This document shows positions 54,259 to 62,683 of a DNA stretch of 64,000 bases, piece after piece. The notes beneath the pieces were generated by a model, which was not told the DNA's origin, searched no databases, and saw nothing but the letters and a program-made list of their open reading frames with translations. A program made the translations under genes and the position numbers. The DNA lies in NCBI RefSeq assembly GCF_024662015.1, contig NZ_CP102480.1:3776501-3840500 (forward strand), in the 5' to 3' direction. Numbering within the stretch: the stretch's first letter is position 1; the number at the start of each line of letters is the position of its first letter. Origin of the DNA: Nisaea acidiphila (lineage in GTDB: Bacteria > Pseudomonadota > Alphaproteobacteria > Thalassobaculales > Thalassobaculaceae).

Positions 54259-55020
54259 ATGACGTTTTCGATCATTGGCCGTTGCGAGCGCACCGGTGCC
54301 TACGGAGCGGCGATCACCACTTCCGACCTTGCCGTCGGGTCCCGCTGCGTAAGGCTTGCCCATGGGCGAGGCGCCATGCTCTCCCAGCACCGCACCGACA
54401 GCCGGCTCGGGGATCTCGGGATCTCCCTGCTTGCCGAGGGCGAGTCCGCGGACCGGGTGGTATCGAAGGTCTGTGCCTCGACCGACGATATCGAGTGGCG
54501 GCAGATCGGCGCGCTCGACAGCGAGGGGCGGGCGGCTGTTTATCACGGCCGGCGGATGTATTCGATCTATGCTCATACGGTTGGGCGTAATTGTCTCGCG
54601 CTCGGCAACATTCTGGCCAATCCCGAGGTTCCGCAGCGGATGGCGGAGGCTTTCAACAGGGAACCGGACCTGCCGCTTGCCGAAAAGCTGACGCGGGCTC
54701 TTGAGGCCGGGCGGGATGCCGGCGGCGAGATCCTTGGGCCGCTCCGCTCCGCCGCGCTCAAGGTTTCCGGCGATTACAAGATCGACACCTACGATCTGCG
54801 GATCGACATCTCCGAGGCGGACGCGGTCGTCGACTTGCGTGCGCTATACGAGGCTTACAAGGACCGCGAGGAGACCATCCGCAATGTCGCGCTCCGGCCA
54901 GACACGATGCCGATCATGCGCAACCTATTCGAGGCGAGCATCGCGCGTATTGAGGAACTCGGGCTTGAGGACCGCTTCCCGACGGCGCGCAACCGGGAAA
55001 GCTGGACCCTGAGGGACTGA
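54259..55020 (+). CDS. DUF1028 family protein, second copy
   Basis: A 253-residue paralog of the protein at 47428-48099. It begins MTFSIIGRCERTGAYGAAITTSD and contains AMLSQHRTDSRLGDLG, aligned with the first copy, but has a longer C-terminal extension and YHGRRMYSIYAH where the first copy has HHTGASCLAH. So the two have diverged around a likely active-site loop. It follows the importer by 129 bases and precedes a flavoenzyme by one base. GGGGGATAC precedes ATG 54259. Confidence 0.85.
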   Translation: MTFSIIGRCERTGAYGAAITTSDLAVGSRCVRLAHGRGAMLSQHRTDSRLGDLGISLLAEGESADRVVSKVCASTDDIEWRQIGALDSEGRAAVYHGRRMYSIYAHTVGRNCLALGNILANPEVPQRMAEAFNREPDLPLAEKLTRALEAGRDAGGEILGPLRSAALKVSGDYKIDTYDLRIDISEADAVVDLRALYEAYKDREETIRNVALRPDTMPIMRNLFEASIARIEELGLEDRFPTARNRESWTLRD

Positions 55021-55021
55021 C

Positions 55022-56317
55022 ATGGCGGTACGCGACGCGATCTACTGGAACGAGGCCGGCGCGCCGGATCCTGTTGTCCCCGTCGCGGACCTTCCGCGTC
55101 AGGTCGATGTCGCGGTCGTAGGAGCCGGCTTCACCGGGCTCGCGACCGCGATCCACCTGGCCCGCGGCGGGCGCTCCGTTGCCCTCTTCGAGGCGGGCAA
55201 GATCGGCCACGGATGCTCGTCTCGCAATGGCGGCATGGTTGGGCCGAGCTTCCACAAACTCGGCATGACCGGGCTTATCGCGAAGTACGGTGAGAAAAAA
55301 GCCTACGCGATCATGCAGGAGGGGATGAATGCGCTCGATCATTTCGAGGCTTTCGTTGCCGAAGAGAAGCTTGATTGCGACTTGCACATGCGCGGCCGGT
55401 TCCGGGGCGCGCGCACCGAGGCCGATTACGATGCGACGGCACGGGAATGCGAGCGGCTGAATAAGGCGGTCGGCCTGCCGTTCGAGATGGTCTCCCGGGC
55501 CGGTCAGCGCGCCGAGATCGGCAGCGATTTCTACCGAGGCGGCGTGGTTTATCTGCGCGACGGCGGCATCCAGCCACGCAAGCTCGTGGTGTCTCTGGCG
55601 GCGAAGGCGGCGGAGGCGGGCGTGCTGATGTTCCCGGAATGCCCGGTGACGGGTATCCGGCGCGACGGGGAGGCGAGCGAACTGCGGTGCGGTGATACGG
55701 TCGTCCGTGCAGGCGAGGTTGTCGTCGCGACCAACGCCTATGCCGACAGGCGGACCGAGGCCATGCACAGTCGCGTCGTGCAGATCGAGACCGGCGCGGT
55801 CGCGACCGAGGAGATCCCGGCGGACCTGATGGCGGAGCTCTCCCCGAAAGGCCGGATGTTCGGCGAGTCCGGCAGGATATTCATGTGGTTTCGCCCCACC
55901 TCCGACGGCAAGCGCTTCATTTTCGGAGGCCGAATGGGCAGCCCGGGATGCGCTGCGGAGGAGCGCGCCGCAGCGACCAAGACGGCAATCGCACGCGTGT
56001 TCCCGCAGCTTGCAGATATCGGCATCAGCCATGCCTGGTCAGGTGATGTCGCCTATACGCCGGATCATGCCCCCCATCTCGGATTCGAGGACGGCGTGTG
56101 GCTCGCAGGCGGCTATTGCGGCTCGGGCGTGACGCGTAGTGTCTATTTCGGCGCGAAGCTCGCCCGGCGCATTCTCGGGCAACCGGATGGCGAGACGGCG
56201 TTTGACGATCTCGCTTTCAATAAGGTGCCGTTCAAGCCTTTCTCCCGTTTCGCGGCGGAGATGATGACCCGCTGGTGGGCCTGGCAGGACGCGCGGGATC
56301 TGTGCAACCGGGTCTGA
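55022..56317 (+). CDS. FAD-dependent amine/amino-acid oxidase, DAO family
   Basis: A 431-residue flavoenzyme resembling gamma-glutamylputrescine oxidase (PuuB) and related DAO proteins. The dinucleotide motif is DVAVVGAGFTGLATAIHLA (GxGxxG at 34-39) and CSSRNGGMVGP is the conserved flavin-contact segment. The C-terminal VAYTPDHAPHLG and GGYCGSGVTRS are typical. It would oxidise a C-N bond, releasing an amine or ammonia. It starts one base after the DUF1028 stop and continues the importer operon, so its substrate is probably what the importer brings in. Confidence 0.88.
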   Translation: MAVRDAIYWNEAGAPDPVVPVADLPRQVDVAVVGAGFTGLATAIHLARGGRSVALFEAGKIGHGCSSRNGGMVGPSFHKLGMTGLIAKYGEKKAYAIMQEGMNALDHFEAFVAEEKLDCDLHMRGRFRGARTEADYDATARECERLNKAVGLPFEMVSRAGQRAEIGSDFYRGGVVYLRDGGIQPRKLVVSLAAKAAEAGVLMFPECPVTGIRRDGEASELRCGDTVVRAGEVVVATNAYADRRTEAMHSRVVQIETGAVATEEIPADLMAELSPKGRMFGESGRIFMWFRPTSDGKRFIFGGRMGSPGCAAEERAAATKTAIARVFPQLADIGISHAWSGDVAYTPDHAPHLGFEDGVWLAGGYCGSGVTRSVYFGAKLARRILGQPDGETAFDDLAFNKVPFKPFSRFAAEMMTRWWAWQDARDLCNRV

Positions 56318-56378
56318 TCCGGGCGGCCTGATCTGATTTCCCACGTTGTGCGTTGGCGATTGACTCCTCGGTTTTGTC

Positions 56379-56414
56379 GCCATATTGAACTCTGAATTCA
56401 GAGTTCAATATGGC
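56379..56414. promoter_or_regulatory. Perfect 36-bp palindrome, candidate GntR operator
   Basis: A perfect inverted repeat with no central spacer, centred between 56396 and 56397 on GAATTC; each arm is 18 bases and includes TTGAACTCTGAA. The first mismatch is 56378/56415. It ends 12 bases before the GntR start at 56427. No T-run follows, which argues against a terminator for the flavoenzyme gene. Confidence 0.75.
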
Positions 56415-56426
56415 TGGCATGGAACG

Positions 56427-57194
56427 ATGCTCGAAATCGCTCCCAATCTGACGGACCAGATCTACGACGCGCTCGTTGAGGAAATCTGTGCCGGCCGTTT
56501 GGCAGCAGGCACTCATCTCGTGCAGGAAAAGCTCGCGGCCCGCTTCGGGGTCTCGCGGCAGCCGATCCAGCAGGTGATGTCGCGGCTGAAGGCGGACGGC
56601 ATGGTCGAAGAGCTGGGCAGGCGCGGCCTTTTCGTCGCGCCGCTCGACCCCGAGCGGATGCGGCAGCACTACGGTATCCGTGCCGCGCTCGACGGCTGGG
56701 CGGCGAAACAGGCCGCCGCCCGGACGTTCGCCGATCCGGCGCTCGCAGCATCGCTGAGGGCAAAAGGCGCAATGCAGCAGGAGGCGGCCGAGCAGGCAGC
56801 GGCGGCCGGTAATTCGGTTGCGCTGATGCGCCAGGACGATGCCTTCCATTTCATGCTCTATGCGGCCGCCGGCAACCCGATGCTGGCGAGCACGGCCGAG
56901 CCGCACTGGCGCTTCCTGCGCCGTGCGATGGTCGACGTGCTGCGGCAGGCCGAGCGGCCGGAAACGATCTGGAGCCAGCACGGCGCCATTCTGGAGGCGG
57001 TGCTTGCCGGAGACGGAGCTGCCGCCGAAAGGCTGGCCGTCGATCACGTTCAGAACGCCTGCGAATTGCTGGCAAGCGCCCTCGAGAAGGCGCGGACGGA
57101 GGGAACGCCCCATGACACCAATGCCGAATATCGGCCAGATGCTCTCGGCTCAGGCACGCCTGCAGCCGGGACGGATCGGCGGTCGCGATCTTGA
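56427..57194 (+). CDS. GntR-family regulator with FCD domain
   Basis: A 255-residue regulator with HTH ARFGVSRQPIQQVMSRLKADG (about 38-58) and an FCD-type C-terminal domain (HYGIRAALDGWAAKQAA; later DDAFHFMLYAAAGNPML). ATG 56427 is chosen because the in-frame TTG at 56385 lies within the palindrome. Its 3' end overlaps the CoA-ligase start by 83 bases, which is long. The adjacent palindrome suggests autoregulation. Confidence 0.88.
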   Translation: MLEIAPNLTDQIYDALVEEICAGRLAAGTHLVQEKLAARFGVSRQPIQQVMSRLKADGMVEELGRRGLFVAPLDPERMRQHYGIRAALDGWAAKQAAARTFADPALAASLRAKGAMQQEAAEQAAAAGNSVALMRQDDAFHFMLYAAAGNPMLASTAEPHWRFLRRAMVDVLRQAERPETIWSQHGAILEAVLAGDGAAAERLAVDHVQNACELLASALEKARTEGTPHDTNAEYRPDALGSGTPAAGTDRRSRS

Positions 57195-58671
57195 AAGGGA
57201 GATGAGCTTCGCGCTCTGGAACGAGCGCGCGTGCCGTCTTGCCAATGCCCTGCTGGGGCTCGGTCTTTCGAAAGGAGACCGTTTGGGCGTGCTCGCATGG
57301 AACCGGGTCGAGTGGCTGGAGATCTATGCCGCCGCGGCCAAGGCCGGCCTTGTTGCTGTGCCGGTGAATTTCCGGCTGGTGGCGTCTGAAATCCGCTTCA
57401 TTCTGCAGGATTGTTCCGTTTCGGCGGTGATTGCCGAACAGGAACTGCATGACTCAATCGACGAAATTCGAGGCGACCTCGAACTGGCGGACGGGCGCTT
57501 TATCCATTTCGGCGGCTGCGCGACGCCTGCCGGATGGCGCGGCTACGAGGACCTGATCGCCGCCGGGGCTTCGACGGAGCCGGAGATTGATGTCGCGCCC
57601 GCCGATCCCTGGTGCCTGATGTACACCTCCGGCACCACGGGGAACCCGAAAGGGGCGATCCGCGGGCATGAGGGGATCGGCAATCTCGCTCTGATGACGG
57701 CGGTCGAGCTCGGGCTCGGGCGTAACGACGAAGCGATGCTGGTGATGCCGATGTGCCATGCCAACTCGCTTTATTTCTTTTCCTCGTTCCTGCATTGCGG
57801 CGCGGCAACCAGTGTCTTCTCTCGCAGGAGCTTCGATGCCGAACGCTGTCTTAGGGCTTTGTCCGAGACCGGCGCGAGCTTCACCTCTCTCGTCCCGACC
57901 CACTACGAGATGTTGCTCGACCTTCAGCACAAAGCCGGCGATCTCCGGCGGATGGAAAAGCTGATGATCTCCTCCGCACCGGCGCGGGTCGAGACCAAGC
58001 GGCGGGTGATGGAAATGTTCCCGAACTCGGGCCTCTTCGAACTCTATGGTTCGACCGAGGCGGGCTGGGTGACGATGCTGCATCCGGACGAGCAGTTCGA
58101 TCATCTGGGCTCGGTCGGACGCGAGGTCGTCGGCTCCCTGCCGATCCGCCTGCTCGATGACGAGGGTAACGAGGTGCCGGACGGAATGCCGGGTGAGCTT
58201 TTCAGCTGCGGGCCCTATGTCTTCGACGGCTACTGGAACCGGCCGGACAAGACGGCGGAAGCCTTTCGCGGCGACTATCTCTCGGTCGGCGACGTGGCGC
58301 TGCGCGAGCCGGACGGCTTCATCCGCCTGATCGACCGCAAGAAGAACATGATCATCTCCGGCGGCGAGAACATCTATCCGACAGAGGTCGAGGCGATTCT
58401 GGTGCAGCATCCGGACGTGCGGGACGTCGCCGTGGTCGGCCGGCCGGACGAGCGCTGGGGCGAACGGGTCGAGGCCGCGGTTGTGCTGCGCGATGGCGCT
58501 TCGGTGACCTCCGAAACCCTTGTCGAATGGTCGCGCGGGAAACTCGCGGGCTACAAGCGTCCGCGCACCGTCACCTTCATCGGCGCGGAGGAAATGCCGC
58601 GCACCGCCACCGGAAAGATCCAGCACGGCGTGCTGCGCGAACTGCTCGCCGTCCGCGCCTCGAACAACTGA
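57112..58671 (+). CDS. Acyl-CoA synthetase / AMP-dependent ligase
   Basis: A 519-residue ANL-superfamily ligase that activates a carboxylic acid to its CoA thioester through an acyl-AMP. The phosphate-binding motif [13 protein letters not shown] lies near residues 166-178, the A5 motif [11 protein letters not shown] near 305, and the hinge and catalytic lysine regions are in [16 protein letters not shown] and [14 protein letters not shown] 57112 has GGAGGG nine bases upstream; starts at 57121 or 57139 would shorten the overlap with the GntR gene. The acid is unknown. Confidence 0.92.
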   Translation: MTPMPNIGQMLSAQARLQPGRIGGRDLEREMSFALWNERACRLANALLGLGLSKGDRLGVLAWNRVEWLEIYAAAAKAGLVAVPVNFRLVASEIRFILQDCSVSAVIAEQELHDSIDEIRGDLELADGRFIHFGGCATPAGWRGYEDLIAAGASTEPEIDVAPADPWCLMYTSGTTGNPKGAIRGHEGIGNLALMTAVELGLGRNDEAMLVMPMCHANSLYFFSSFLHCGAATSVFSRRSFDAERCLRALSETGASFTSLVPTHYEMLLDLQHKAGDLRRMEKLMISSAPARVETKRRVMEMFPNSGLFELYGSTEAGWVTMLHPDEQFDHLGSVGREVVGSLPIRLLDDEGNEVPDGMPGELFSCGPYVFDGYWNRPDKTAEAFRGDYLSVGDVALREPDGFIRLIDRKKNMIISGGENIYPTEVEAILVQHPDVRDVAVVGRPDERWGERVEAAVVLRDGASVTSETLVEWSRGKLAGYKRPRTVTFIGAEEMPRTATGKIQHGVLRELLAVRASNN

Positions 58672-58699
58672 CCCGAACGGGCTTCAAGGGAGAATTCGA

Positions 58700-60436
58700 A
58701 TGACCGACGTCCAAGACCTGAATGCCGACACGCTCAGCGTCGCCGCCTGGATCGCGCGCCTGTTGAAGGAACGCGGGATCGACCGTTTCTTCGGCCTGCA
58801 GGGCGGGCATATCCAGCCGATCTGGGACCATGCGACGCGGAACGGCCTCAAGGTCTACGATGTGCGCCACGAGGCGGCGGCTGTGCATATGGCCCATGCC
58901 CATGCGGAGCTGACCGGCACGCTTGGCGTCGCCATGGTGACGGCGGGGCCGGGGGTCACCAACACGGTGACGGCGATGGCGAATGCCTCGCTCGCCCGCA
59001 TGCCGGTGCTGCTGATCGGCGGCTGTACCTCCCGTCCGCAGGCCAACATGGGCCCGCTGCAGGACATTCCGCATACCGACATCCTGCGTCCCGTGACTCG
59101 CTATTCCCGCACCGCCCGGGTGGCGGACCAGGTGATCCGTGAGCTGGACGAGGCGATCTCCTCTGCGATGGGAGACAGGGGCGAGCCGGGGCCGGTCTAT
59201 ATCGAGATCCCGACCGACGTGCTCCGCGCCCATGTGCCGGAGAACCTGATCCCGGCCGACTGGATGGAGCCGAAACCGCCGCGCCGCCCGGCCCCTGTCG
59301 CGGATCGGGTCGAGGAGGCCGTGGAGGCGATCCGTGCCGCCCGCCGTCCGCTGGTGATCAGCGGTCGCGGTGCGCGCTGGGCCGGCGACGAGCTGGTCCG
59401 CTTCCTCGATGCCGCCGACGCGCTCTATCTCGACACCCAGGAGAGCAGGGGCCTCGTTCCGTCTGATCATCCCTCCGTCGTCGGCGCGGTACGCGCCGCG
59501 GCGATGGCGCAGGCCGATCTCGTCATCACCCTCGGGCGCAAGCTCGACTACCAGGTCGCCTTCGGCTCGCCCGCGATCTTTCCCGACGCGACCTTCCTGC
59601 GCATCGCCGACAATGCGGGCGAACTCTATGACAACCGCCGCGGTCAGCCGGAGATCCTCGCGGACGTGGGCCTCGCGCTCGATGCGCTGACGGACGCGCT
59701 CGGCAACGATGCGGGTGCGCGGGATGCGGCTTGGCTCGAAGGTCTCCGATCGAAGCACCGGGAACGGATCGTGAAGAGCGCGTCCGGGACCGGTCCGACC
59801 AAAGGCAAGGACGGCAAGATCCATCCGATGGCGATCTTCGACGCGATCCGCAAGGTCGCCGATCCCAAGTATCTCGCCGTGGCCGATGGCGGCGATCTGC
59901 TGAGCTTCGCCCGGGTCGGGCTCTCGGCGACGACCTACATGGATGCAGGTGCTTTCGGTTGCCTCGGCGTCGGCGTGCCTTACGCGGTCGCCGCCGCGCT
60001 GGCGGAGCCGGGCCGCCAAGTGATCTCGGTGAATGGCGACGGCGCCTTCGGGCTCAACGCGATGGAGGTCGACAGCGCGGTCCGGCACGGGGCAAAGGCC
60101 GTCTTCATCGTCTCCAACAATGCGGCCTGGAACATTGAGCGCTTTGACCAGGAAGCGAACTATGGCGGGCGCGTCGTCGGTACTACGCTGCAGCATGCGG
60201 ATTATGCCGCTATGGCGCGGGCCTTCGGCGCCCATGGCGAGCGCGTCGAGGATCCGGCGGACCTGCCGGCCGCGCTTGAGCGCGCGCTGAAGAACGCACC
60301 GGCCGTGGTCGATGTTGTGACCTCGCAGGACGCGGTCTCGTCGGATGCGCAGAAAGGGCTCGGCTTCGTCCCGGACTACCAGGCGCTCACAGCCTGGGAC
60401 GACGCCGAACGCCGCCGCCGCGGCGAAGCCATCTGA
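58700..60436 (+). CDS. ThDP-dependent acetolactate-synthase-like enzyme
   Basis: A 578-residue ThDP enzyme. The activating glutamate lies in [17 protein letters not shown], and the cofactor motif is [13 protein letters not shown]...VSNN near residues 455-480. It follows the CoA ligase by 28 bases. That order suggests a CoA thioester decarboxylase or lyase, similar in principle to oxalyl-CoA or 2-hydroxyacyl-CoA lyase, but no residue I can see proves CoA use. GGGAGAATTCGA precedes ATG 58700. Confidence 0.88.
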   Translation: MTDVQDLNADTLSVAAWIARLLKERGIDRFFGLQGGHIQPIWDHATRNGLKVYDVRHEAAAVHMAHAHAELTGTLGVAMVTAGPGVTNTVTAMANASLARMPVLLIGGCTSRPQANMGPLQDIPHTDILRPVTRYSRTARVADQVIRELDEAISSAMGDRGEPGPVYIEIPTDVLRAHVPENLIPADWMEPKPPRRPAPVADRVEEAVEAIRAARRPLVISGRGARWAGDELVRFLDAADALYLDTQESRGLVPSDHPSVVGAVRAAAMAQADLVITLGRKLDYQVAFGSPAIFPDATFLRIADNAGELYDNRRGQPEILADVGLALDALTDALGNDAGARDAAWLEGLRSKHRERIVKSASGTGPTKGKDGKIHPMAIFDAIRKVADPKYLAVADGGDLLSFARVGLSATTYMDAGAFGCLGVGVPYAVAAALAEPGRQVISVNGDGAFGLNAMEVDSAVRHGAKAVFIVSNNAAWNIERFDQEANYGGRVVGTTLQHADYAAMARAFGAHGERVEDPADLPAALERALKNAPAVVDVVTSQDAVSSDAQKGLGFVPDYQALTAWDDAERRRRGEAI

Positions 60437-60469
60437 ACCGGGACAGGTCGGGAAAGATTCGTCCGTTGC

Positions 60470-60556
60470 TCATCGCGATGCGAAGGCGATCGCGGTGAGC
60501 AGCGCTGCCGCGTTGATAGACCACCAGATGGCGAGCAGTTTTGTTTTGTGTGTCAT
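60470..60556 (-). CDS. 28-residue single-span membrane peptide
   Basis: A short ORF beginning MTHKTKLLAIWWSINAAALL and ending in ASR. It has a basic N-terminus, a hydrophobic core (residues about 7-26) and a terminal arginine, the layout of a small inner-membrane protein. GAGGAC lies six bases before the ATG, and it starts ten bases after the stop of the ferric-reductase-like gene on the same strand. It may be an auxiliary subunit of that flavocytochrome. No family is recognised. Confidence 0.55.
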   Translation of the reverse strand: MTHKTKLLAIWWSINAAALLTAIAFASR

Positions 60557-60566
60557 CGGCGGGTCC

Positions 60567-61892
60567 TCAATCGTAGACGAAGCGCTCGGAGAGGATCGAC
60601 CCGGAAGGCACGCCCCGCTCAACCAGTGCCGTTTCCGCGCTGTCGATCATCCCGGGCGGGCCGCAGAGCAGATAGGTCCACCGGTTCGCATCGTCGAACC
60701 GGTCGAAGGTGGCCGCGGTGGTTTCGGTATTCACGCCGCCGACAAAGCCCTGCCAGCCGGCCGGGGGCTCGGACAGCACGTGCCGGACAGTGACATTCGG
60801 CTCGGCTTCCAGTTGTTCAAGTTCCTCCCGATAGGCGATCTGGGTTTCTGTCCGGTTGCCGTAGAGCAAGGCGACCGGACGCCTGTCGCCGGTTGCCCTC
60901 ATCTCGCGCAGGATGCTGAGCAACGGCGCAACGCCGACGCCGCCGGCGATCAGCCCGATGCCCGGAGCGTCCGGGCCCGGAATGGCGAGGCTGCCATGCG
61001 GTCCGTCAATCCAGGCGCGTGCGCCAGGCTGTATCGTCCCGAGCGAGCGGGTGAAATCGCCAACTTCCTTGATCAAGAACTCGACCCTGTCCCCGCTCGC
61101 GGGCGCGGAGCTGATTGAGAACGGGTTCTCACGCAGCGAGAACGGTGACGGGCCAATGTTGAGCCAGACGAACTGTCCGGCCTCGAACGAGAGCGGCTTC
61201 CCGTCCGCGGGTGCGATTGCCAGCTCCCAGGTGCGTTCTGCGATGCGCCGAACCGACCGGACCTTGTAGGGAGAGCGCAGCCGAAGCAGCGGCGAAACCA
61301 GATAGACATAGAGCAGAGAGGCGGCAGACAGTCCGAGAAGAATCAGCCAGAAGGTCGAGAGTGCTTCATGACTGCTATAGCGGCCGGCCTCAAGGGCGTG
61401 ATGGGTGCTGAACCCGGCAAGCAGCACCGACCCCATCCCGTGGCCGAGGCGCCAGGTCTCGTAGCTGTAGGGCAGGGCATCGCGTCCGATCGCCGTCACC
61501 ACGATGACGATGAGCAGGATCCAGGCGAGCAGTCCTGTTATCAGGGACTCCATCTCTAGTCCTAGAAATCCCTGCGCCGTCACGTCCCAGGGCGGCGGGT
61601 AGGCCATGATCGGGGTCGTGTAGAGAAACGGATGCAGGAGCACGAGCACGACGACGGAGCGCGCGAACAGCTGGTGGAACCGCATCGTCACGTCCATACC
61701 GATCCGGTTTGAGATCGCTCGGAAGCGCCCGGAGAGGACGAACTCGACCAGCATTGCGGCGAATGCGACCAAGGCCAGCCCCGTCGAGAGCTCGTCGAGG
61801 AAGGGGCGGGCCGGCATCCCAGATGTCCAGGCAAATGCGAGCGGCGCCAGCACCACGACAAGGTAGGCGAGCAGCAGAAACAGTGCCGGCAT
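60567..61892 (-). CDS. Ferric-reductase-like flavocytochrome (FRE/NOX-type) oxidoreductase
   Basis: A 441-residue membrane flavocytochrome. The N-terminal half has about six membrane segments with paired histidines in MRFHQLFARS...LLHPFLY and LGHGMGSVLLAGFSTHHALEAG, suited to two b haems. The C-terminal half is a ferredoxin-reductase-like module: FAD motif NPFSISSAP, nucleotide motif AGGVGVAPLLS and the terminal LLCGPPGMI...ERFVYD. It would move electrons across the membrane. ATG 61892 follows AAGGGGGCG; the longer frame to 62393 overlaps the GntR gene. Confidence 0.88.
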   Translation of the reverse strand: MPALFLLLAYLVVVLAPLAFAWTSGMPARPFLDELSTGLALVAFAAMLVEFVLSGRFRAISNRIGMDVTMRFHQLFARSVVVLVLLHPFLYTTPIMAYPPPWDVTAQGFLGLEMESLITGLLAWILLIVIVVTAIGRDALPYSYETWRLGHGMGSVLLAGFSTHHALEAGRYSSHEALSTFWLILLGLSAASLLYVYLVSPLLRLRSPYKVRSVRRIAERTWELAIAPADGKPLSFEAGQFVWLNIGPSPFSLRENPFSISSAPASGDRVEFLIKEVGDFTRSLGTIQPGARAWIDGPHGSLAIPGPDAPGIGLIAGGVGVAPLLSILREMRATGDRRPVALLYGNRTETQIAYREELEQLEAEPNVTVRHVLSEPPAGWQGFVGGVNTETTAATFDRFDDANRWTYLLCGPPGMIDSAETALVERGVPSGSILSERFVYD

Positions 61893-61974
61893 TTGGATCG
61901 CCCCCTTGAACCGGTCGAGACCGCGAACGGTAAGTTTATATAGATCCGGTGTTACTTGGAAATGTCGCCCGTTT

Positions 61975-62679
61975 TCAGCTTCCGGCGAGGAGTTTTTCCC
62001 ATTTCCGGCGGGGGGCGGCTTCGGGAATCGACCAGAAATCCGCGCCTTTCTCCGTAATGTGATGGTGCAGCAGGGAGAGTGCTTCGCCGATGAAGGCGCC
62101 GGAGACAAGGCGCAGCAGTTCCGCATGTTCAGCACGGGATTTCGCGACATGGCCGGGCGATAGCCCGAGCCGGTTGCGGATCGCGGCGAGGCGCGCGGCA
62201 AAAGGACGGCGCGCGGCCTCGAGATAGGGATTGTCCGCGAGCTCGAACAGCGTGTCGTGGAAGGCGCCGTCAGCTGCGGAATAGGCCTGCTTGTCGCCGT
62301 TCTCGGCCGCCTGGTGCAGGGCGTGGACGATCTCCGTCCAACGCGTGACCAATTCCTCCGGGTTCCGCTCGAACGCAAAGCGGAGTGCCGCACCTTCGAG
62401 GATGGAGCGGGTTTCGCTGATCAGAGCGAACTGGGCGCGGTCCATGGTGAAGACATAGGTTCCGGACTGTGGCTCGGTGCGGAGCAGTTCCTCCAGTTCG
62501 AGCCGCGCGAAAGCCTCGCGGACCGGGGTCCGCGAGACGTCGTAACGTTTGGCGATCTTGGCTTCCGAAAGCGCCTCGCCGAATTCGAAGCCGCCCTCCA
62601 CGATTTCCTGACGCAGCCGGTTGGTGACCAGCGTCGCGAGCGGAAGTGGAGGGCGTTCGGCCAAGCGTTCGAAAGACAT
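61975..62679 (-). CDS. GntR-family regulator with FCD domain
   Basis: A 234-residue regulator with HTH KRYDVSRTPVREAFARLELEELL (about 47-69) and an FCD domain (DGAFHDTLFELADNPYLEAA; HAELLRLVSGAF). It starts four bases after the ThDP gene stop, so the two are cotranscribed on the minus strand, with the flavocytochrome gene 82 bases beyond. ATG 62679 has GGAG upstream. A role in controlling this ThDP operon is likely. Confidence 0.88.
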   Translation of the reverse strand: MSFERLAERPPLPLATLVTNRLRQEIVEGGFEFGEALSEAKIAKRYDVSRTPVREAFARLELEELLRTEPQSGTYVFTMDRAQFALISETRSILEGAALRFAFERNPEELVTRWTEIVHALHQAAENGDKQAYSAADGAFHDTLFELADNPYLEAARRPFAARLAAIRNRLGLSPGHVAKSRAEHAELLRLVSGAFIGEALSLLHHHITEKGADFWSIPEAAPRRKWEKLLAGS

Positions 62680-62683
62680 GGGT

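Noticed and set aside
56379-56414. Rho-independent terminator for the flavoenzyme gene
   Set aside because: There is no loop in the perfect palindrome and no T-run on either side; its place before a GntR start fits an operator better.
61893-62393. N-terminal extension of the flavocytochrome frame
   Set aside because: It overlaps the GntR gene on the same strand in another frame; the membrane domain starts at ATG 61892 with a good ribosome site.
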